The notes beneath the pieces were generated by a model. The model saw only the letters and a list, made by a program, of their open reading frames with translations. It had not been told where the DNA came from and did not search any database. A stretch of 25,467 bases of DNA, from the NCBI GenBank assembly GCA_036897485.1, contig JAYMTF010001195.1:1-25467 (forward strand), written 5' to 3'. The DNA comes from Pelargonium nanum (Eukaryota; Streptophyta; Magnoliopsida; Geraniales; Geraniaceae). How positions within the stretch are numbered: the first letter of the stretch is position 1; each line of letters starts with the position of its first letter. This document shows positions 19,819 to 25,467 of this stretch, piece by piece. The translations under genes and the position numbers were made by a program.

Positions 19819-22800
19819 CTATGACTCCAAGATGTGGCAATTCCTTACAAATTCACTGGAATAGTTGACATACTTAGTCCAGAATGGCCGGAGATGCTCA
19901 AAGCCAATCTGCAGCCATGGTTTTGACTGGCCGTTGTAGTGGATGACTGCAGCCTTTTTCACATCCTCAGTTTTTGTATCAATTTGATACCCTAAGCCAA
20001 GCATGTGCCATGATGGGTCAATAGGATGAACATGACCTCTAAATGCAATCAAAGCAGGAGGTAGCGTTCCAAGCTTCCACATCGTTAGGTTTGATTTGAG
20101 ATTCTGCAACAGAACAAATCACAATCTCAGAATAACAGGGTGTTTAACATAATCTATGATTAGCAAGAATCAAATATAATCCATCTGACAAGTATACACA
20201 ACTAACAATGAATTCAGAAAAGACTAACCAAACCTATAAACTTCAGTCTTTGATTACAATTTTGATCCTCGTTGAATTCAAAATTCCAGTCCTCAATTGT
20301 CACCCAACTTGAACATTCTAATCACAACTAGCGGGGGTATGAAATACAAGTTTTCAAAAGCTATATAGTATAAATGTATATTACCTCTTTCAGCCAGGAG
20401 TGATAAGTTTCTCTTATATTTGTTTTCCTCCATGCACGAAGATCAAATACATTCATCCCATAAGCCCACGCACATTCTTCCGGATCCAAATATTTTGAGA
20501 CGAGGGGATGAGAAAAATTGAAGTAATTCCTGAATCGCTTAGACATTACCCACGTATCTTCACCTTTACAAGTTTCCACAGCTCCATTTACTTTTCCACC
20601 AAGATCAATTTCAAAAAGTGGAGAAATATCTTTTTGAATCACAATGTCATCATCTAAGAAGACGATCTTGTCAAGACTTGGAAAGAGCTGTTCAGCATAA
20701 ATAGTCAGCATAACTATTAACAAAAAGCACAATAAAGAAGCAACCAATGTCTGCAAACAAAAATGATGTGCAAGTAATAAGCAAAGCTTAAACCTAGATG
20801 ATTGCTAATAATCTGATACCCCAACCCAAACAATCAGAAACATAAAAGGAAGTCCTAATTCTCTGTAACGATTATAAATGTAAAAAAATAACCAAACTTC
20901 CCTTTCCTTCTCTTGGTAATCCACGCATCCGAGGACCATAACTTCTTCACGTTAATACTGACTAATGAGTATGTGACTATTCAAAAAGATTTCAGAAGCT
21001 ACTCCCTCCCAAATCATCCTTGCCCAAACAAGTTCAATGTAAATATCGACAGCAATGATAAACTAAGAAATTCACTATACTGAAATATTTTGAATTTGTT
21101 TGACTGACAAATTCGGGTGATAAGTCAAAAGATTAGGATATCATGACATTATCTAAAAGCCAAAATTCGGAAAAATGAAAATCAACATCGTACAAGAGAG
21201 GTTTTCTCGACCTACATCCGAAAACCCATAGCAGACAGTTCCAATATCTTGTTTCTTTTTATTTCTTTTCCATATTCTTCATTTCTCTTTCTCCTTTTAC
21301 ATTCTCAAGTGAAATAAAAAAATTACAAATTTTAAGATATCAAATTAAAGAAAAAAAAGTTTTGTATCAATTACCTCTGGTATATATATGCGGAGATGGT
21401 TGAGCAAGGAAATATACTTAGGACTTCTAGACTGTAATTTTGAAGCAAATGTCTTTGGAGTTGTATCACTAAGATTGGCCCCTGCAACATGGTTCCCATG
21501 GTAGTAATTCCTGATACCATTCTGCCTTTCAACAGCATCAAGCACTGGAACATTCTCTCTCGTTAACCAGTCAAATTGGTGAATGCCTTTAACTTCAACA
21601 ATAGCAGGGTAAGTAGGGTTTAATGCAAACCACGAGTGCATACCCGCATAAGTTTTCTTGTCAGTAATGACATGGAAGACTATCTTTTCAGGGTTTAAAG
21701 ATGACTGGATAGCAGAACTGACAACAACTGAAGCAGCCAAAATGTTATCAGTTGACAGAACAAAGTGATGGTAGGAGTTGTCAGAGAGCACAGGGAGTAA
21801 TTCCGGAGGAGGCAACTGTTTACGTGCATGAGCATTAGAGGAATACTCATCTGTCAACCGCAAAGCAAGGCAGTGGATGCCTTTCGGGATGGAGCTTGCA
21901 GCAAAGTGTTTGTTCATCAGTTCTGCAAACTTAGATTCCCTAATTTCCCATTCAAGTTTCTCCATCTGTCACCAGACAAATTTAAAAATGATATTAGTTG
22001 AAACCATGCAGAGTGAAGATGCATACAAAACCAGTTTTTGAAACTGCTTCTATGTACCAAAATAATCAGAGTATACAGATTAAGAAAGGGTAAATCAAGA
22101 GGGGAAAACCTAATAAAGAAAGAAGATCCTACAAACACACTTGAGGGTCAAAACACCCTATTGCTAAAAGAAGTGAAGATGAATCATGGACTGATAATCA
22201 GTAATTAATATACATATATATTAAGCAAGAGTACTACTGCTTGGTATAGAACAACTTGGTAGCTTCACACCCAAAAATCCTATTTATTTGCACAAGTTAA
22301 AAAGGAATGAATAAAAAGTCAGAGTTCCAGTAGAGTAACCTGTTGCCGACTAATGTGTATTTTCCTATCAAAATATTGTTTGCATATAGTAGAGTATAAC
22401 AGATTGGATCCAAGAGTATTTAATTTTAGTTAAATCTACCCATGCAAATGATTAGGACCTCAATAATATTAGCTGTATTCAATTACTTTTTGAGAGTGCC
22501 AAAACATAAAGGACCAGTGAGATAAAGTTTTAAAAAAAAAGCATTACACAGAGATATCGATTTAGAAGTGACCCTCCCCATCTTCTCAAAGTAATTACAT
22601 CGTTTAAAACTTATGTAACAATGTATTCTAGTATGCAACATACCATTGCCCTTAGCGTGAAAGCAAATTTCTTTGCATCATACTGGTTGTCCTTCATTTC
22701 AGAAACAAGTTGATTAAAAGAATCTGGCGGTTTTATATCATCTGGGATTTCCTCATTGTTGACTTGATTTAGAATATTGTAGAAGTCTCTAATCAGTCTC

Positions 22801-24094
22801 TGCAGCACCATCACCACAAAGACACACAAAAGATTAGCACGATAAGGCACGTTAGTGGCTTAAAGAAGAAAAGGAACCAAAAAAAAAAAGTAATCACAGG
22901 CATGGGTGGGAGGAAAAGTTTCACGGCATAGCATGGAGAGAAATTTTATGCTTACCCCTGAATCATCAACCCTACCAAGAAACCGTGGTCCTAACCGCCT
23001 ACCTAAACAATCTGAAACAGAGAAGAAATCAAGAACAAGAAGATACTATGAGATTCATGAGAATTAGATTCCAAGTATCGAATAACAGCAGTGTCATTGA
23101 CTCAGCTTAAAAGGAACAAATTCTACTGATTCTAAATTAGGCAACCACTTAAATCGTTCTATGGTTGAGCTTAACCCAAAACCAAAACTGGATTCTAAAT
23201 AGCACAGGGTGTAATAAACATATTATGCACATCGTTAGGCAATCCAAAACAAAATATAACAAAAACATGCTAATTTGGATTTAGCTCAACCATTTTCTAA
23301 CATTGAAAATATTATTAACTTGGCTTCTTTGAATGTCAAGAATTAGCTCCTTAACTCTCAGTATGATGTTACATTGTTACCCCACGCGGCCTCAAATGTG
23401 TGCCCATCTATATCAGTCAGCTTAATATTAAACAATCTTCCAACTGGGAAAACTTTTTCAAAATAAACTCATCAAACTGATTCTATTAATCAATTCAGGG
23501 TCGCAAAACCTGAATTAACATAAACAACTATAACCCGCAAAAAATGAAGACCATTGTAGCAAATCAATAATACCAAAACAAGCCAAGGAATTGCCTTTGT
23601 ATTAACATTGCAATGCATAATCAGGAATAAACAAATAACCACAAAGGTTTAAGAACACCCCCAAGTTCTCAAACGAAATCAACTAATATGAACTACCAAC
23701 GACGTGATCAACCAGGTAAGTTTGTAAACAACCCAATTTCCTAAACCAAATCCACCGATATAAACCAGATCAAACCGATTAATCTGATAAAGCTACAACG
23801 CAATAAATCACAGATCCATTCAATTCAAATCGAAAGTAAAAACCAACAAAACAAAAAATGGATTCAGAGTTGTAATGGAGTACCGAATGAGGAGCACTTG
23901 TTGACACCTTCGAGGGTAACGACAGCAGTGAGAATGAAGACAAACGGCAATAAAAAAGCGAGGATGAGAATGGTGTGGAAAAGAGTTCGGTAAGAGATGT
24001 GGCGAGCTGCGACCTTGATCTTCATAAAGTCAATAAACCCATTGCTGCTCGATATGGTGATGCTTCTCATGCTAGGAGAGAAATGAAGCTGCAT
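19819..24094 (-). CDS. GAUT13: Galacturonosyltransferase, GAUT13/GAUT14 type, 6 exons, 533 aa
   Basis: This GT8-family glycosyltransferase of the Golgi is implicated in homogalacturonan (pectin) synthesis. Minus-strand exons are 23884-24094, 22956-23011, 22644-22799, 21375-21965, 20385-20687 and 19819-20103, with continuous phase (1602 bases). It is a type II membrane protein: a short cytosolic N-terminus (MQLHFSPSMRSITISSSNGF), one membrane anchor at about residues 38-61, a stem, then the GT8 domain from about 190. The metal-binding DxD motif is DDD at 350-352 in KIVFLDDDIV. The C-terminal HYNGQSKPW at 494-502 is the conserved GT8 HxxGxxKPW. Other family blocks are KYISLLNHLRIYIPE and CAWAYGMNVFDL. 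The length equals that of GAUT13 (about 533 aa). GAUT13 and GAUT14 are close paralogues, and I cannot separate them with certainty. The first ATG is chosen because MRSITISSSN is preceded by MQLHxSPS in relatives. Confidence 0.93.
20688..21374 (-). other. GAUT intron 4; nothing recognised inside
   Basis: A 687-base AT-rich intron. A CTCCCTCCCAAATCATCC stretch at about 21003-21020 superficially recalls a Stowaway terminus but lacks the GTCCCAAAATA continuation and a partner end. No gene or RNA is seen. Confidence 0.5.
21966..22643 (-). other. GAUT intron 3; nothing recognised inside
   Basis: A 678-base AT-rich intron between clear splice sites (ATG|GTATGT donor at 22644/22643, GTGACAG acceptor at 21966). 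No coding exon or repeat was recognised. Confidence 0.5.
23012..23883 (-). other. GAUT intron 1; nothing recognised inside
   Basis: An 872-base AT-rich intron between the first coding exon and the 56-base second exon. No ORF, RNA or transposon signature was recognised. Confidence 0.5.
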
Positions 24095-24263
24095 CGTCGT
24101 CTACGCAGCCCGAGGTCGTTGCTTCCCACAACAACCCTAGCACGAGAATGTCCCCACCTGGCTACACCAACATAAGCATGCGCGATCACTTGCCTCGCAA
24201 TACCCACCATCAGATCCGTACAGGGCCAGCCCTCCGCGCCCAAACTGAGATCTCCAGTGGCTT

Positions 24264-24485
24264 CTAATCTTCAAATCTCGGCTCTTTTCGGGCGTTGTCA
24301 GATACCGCATTGGGTAGCGGAATGGGATTGGGTCTGTGGGAATGGAGCAATCTCTGCCATGGATCAAAGAGAGGAAGGAGAAGAAGAAACGAACACAGAG
24401 ACACTGCGATGAAGCGAGAAGATAGAAGAATCAGAGAAAGTGTTTTGTGTTTTCTTTTTCGCTGTTTCGTCAACTGCTTTTTCAT
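24264..24485 (-). CDS. Possible 73-codon upstream ORF in the GAUT leader
   Basis: ATG at 24485 opens a 73-residue ORF ending 169 bases before the GAUT start. The predicted peptide has a basic start (MKKQLTKQRKRKHK), then a hydrophobic stretch (FIAVSLCSFLLLLPLF), then a polar tail, so it looks like a signal or anchor peptide. If the GAUT transcript begins upstream of 24485, this ORF is the first to be scanned. A further tiny uORF (MLMLV) starts in the stretch about 24165-24182. There is no sign of a family, so it may be chance coding in a leader. Confidence 0.3.
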   Translation of the reverse strand: MKKQLTKQRKRKHKTLSLILLSSRFIAVSLCSFLLLLPLFDPWQRLLHSHRPNPIPLPNAVSDNARKEPRFED

Positions 24486-24499
24486 TGGTGGATCGTCCC

Positions 24500-25380
24500 A
24501 TCTATTTTTCTTTTTCTTGGAAAATTAATTTTAATTATTTGTTTATTGCTGTCAAAACTCAAAACCGTGTGTTTTGACCTTCACATTAGGGTTATTGACG
24601 AGCATTGGCGGTAGTATAGAGAATTAATAATTTTCATTTCCAAAAAATATGTTCTTTTATAGAACTAATTTATTATAGTTTTATGTTACGTGAAAATTTA
24701 ATAATTTATTACTTCAAATCGAACAATAATAAATGCTATATAAAATTAAGGGTTTTAAGATCAATATATTGAGACAAGTCCGACAAATAGTCTTATGATC
24801 TAACTAACTCGTAAGTCACTCCAGTTGCAGACCAACCTGCAAACAAAAAATCGACATAGATGAGCCACAATAACTAAAACATCATGAATATCTACACAAA
24901 GGGACTGAAATCTTCTCCATCAGTATGATTAATAATTAAGTTGAAAGTATTGAAATCCTCTCTTCCAATCAAAAGAAAACAACTGACAACGATTACACTT
25001 AAAGTTTAAGGCGCCCACTCGTGAAAGGCTCAACCGACCCCGTTGCCACCAACATATCTTCTATCTGATCCGGTAGCAAATTCGAAGACTAATCTCAAGG
25101 CTCTGATCGAACCACCACCTTACAAGTCACATTCTTCTTCCCTGAAACGTCTCTTCTTTCCCTGTACCCACACCAATCAGCAAAACTCACCACTAATTTA
25201 CGTTATTGCCGCTCTGCAACTCTGATAACACCTTAATTTGCTATTAAAGCAAAAACTTGTTGTCCCAGTTAGAAAAATCACAATTTGTTACATGAAAACT
25301 CACGAAATTATCCCCATCTTATATGACATTAAGTTATTGTTGAACAACTAATTTCGATGACAATTTTTTTTTTTTAAACC
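24500..25380. other. Flanking region upstream of GAUT; no gene recognised
   Basis: AT-rich sequence that should contain the GAUT promoter (minus strand) at its left end. The part at about 25010-25230 is richer in C and has CTCTGATAACACC (about 25219-25231), remotely like a reversed primer-binding motif of a retroelement. Nothing there can be named with confidence. Confidence 0.4.
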
Positions 25381-25467
25381 ACTAAGGGTGGCGCAGTGGT
25401 TATTCTAGCTGTGTGAGTGGGATGAGGTCTCAGGATCGATTCCCACTCAACACATCCTTGGTGGTGG
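25379..25467 (+). mobile_element. tRNA-derived SINE, 5' part, truncated by the window edge
   Basis: TGGCGCAGTGG at 25389-25399 is a perfect RNA polymerase III A box (TGGCNNAGTGG). GGATCGATTCC at 25433-25443 is a good B box (GGTTCGANNCC) at typical internal spacing. A tRNA cloverleaf does not close well around them, so a SINE head is a better reading than a tRNA gene. The 3' body and tail lie outside the window. The T12 run at 25364-25375 just before it may be the insertion context. Confidence 0.65.

Noticed and set aside
21003..21020. Second Stowaway MITE end (CTCCCTCCCAAATC)
   Set aside because: Only the first few bases match the terminus and no inverted partner was found in the intron.
24137..24367. 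76-codon minus-strand ORF in the GAUT leader
   Set aside because: It opens with TTG rather than ATG, so it is unlikely to be a translated uORF.
25219..25231. Retroelement primer-binding site (CTCTGATAACACC)
   Set aside because: The match to the initiator-Met tRNA complement is interrupted and no LTR structure surrounds it.
1..25467. CRISPR array, operon or multi-gene defence-like system
   Set aside because: No spaced direct repeats were seen, and the five genes are unrelated, individually promoted plant genes.

Overview
The window is nuclear DNA of a flowering plant, almost certainly a eudicot. It is AT-rich, its genes have many short exons with GT-AG introns, and it encodes a plastid-targeted ClpB, a plant-type membrane-anchored ubiquitin-fold protein and a pectin-type galacturonosyltransferase. 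The species cannot be read from the sequence.

Layout, left to right. Positions 1-58 hold one end of a Stowaway-type MITE. An EID1-like F-box gene (EDL2 type, + strand) follows: two 5' leader exons carrying small upstream ORFs, a 1.9 kb leader intron, and one coding exon at 2834-3583. It converges on a five-exon gene on the - strand (4402-7050) for a 175-residue conserved plant protein that I cannot name. The large first intron of that gene carries an LTR-retrotransposon-like insertion, another intron has an LTR/primer-site-like scar, and a third has a possible poison exon. Next is a complete ten-exon chloroplast ClpB (ClpB3 type) gene, - strand, 7632-13685, with a phased heat-shock element upstream. 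An AT-rich spacer leads to a three-exon MUB gene (- strand, 15536-17126) with an additional leader intron and a C-terminal CVIL prenylation box. After a second AT-rich spacer comes a complete six-exon GAUT13/14-type gene (- strand, 19819-24094) whose leader may contain a 73-residue upstream ORF. The window ends inside a tRNA-derived SINE.

The five genes look like unrelated housekeeping or regulatory genes: light/ABA signalling turnover, an unknown, plastid protein disaggregation, plasma-membrane ubiquitin-fold anchoring, and Golgi pectin synthesis. There is no operon or gene-cluster logic. I rebuilt the exon structures by hand; reading phase is continuous across every junction, and total lengths match the families where I know them. 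I found no novel multi-gene system. The points most worth checking are the leader ORFs of the F-box and GAUT genes, the heat-shock element at ClpB, the poison-exon candidate and the transposon remnants.
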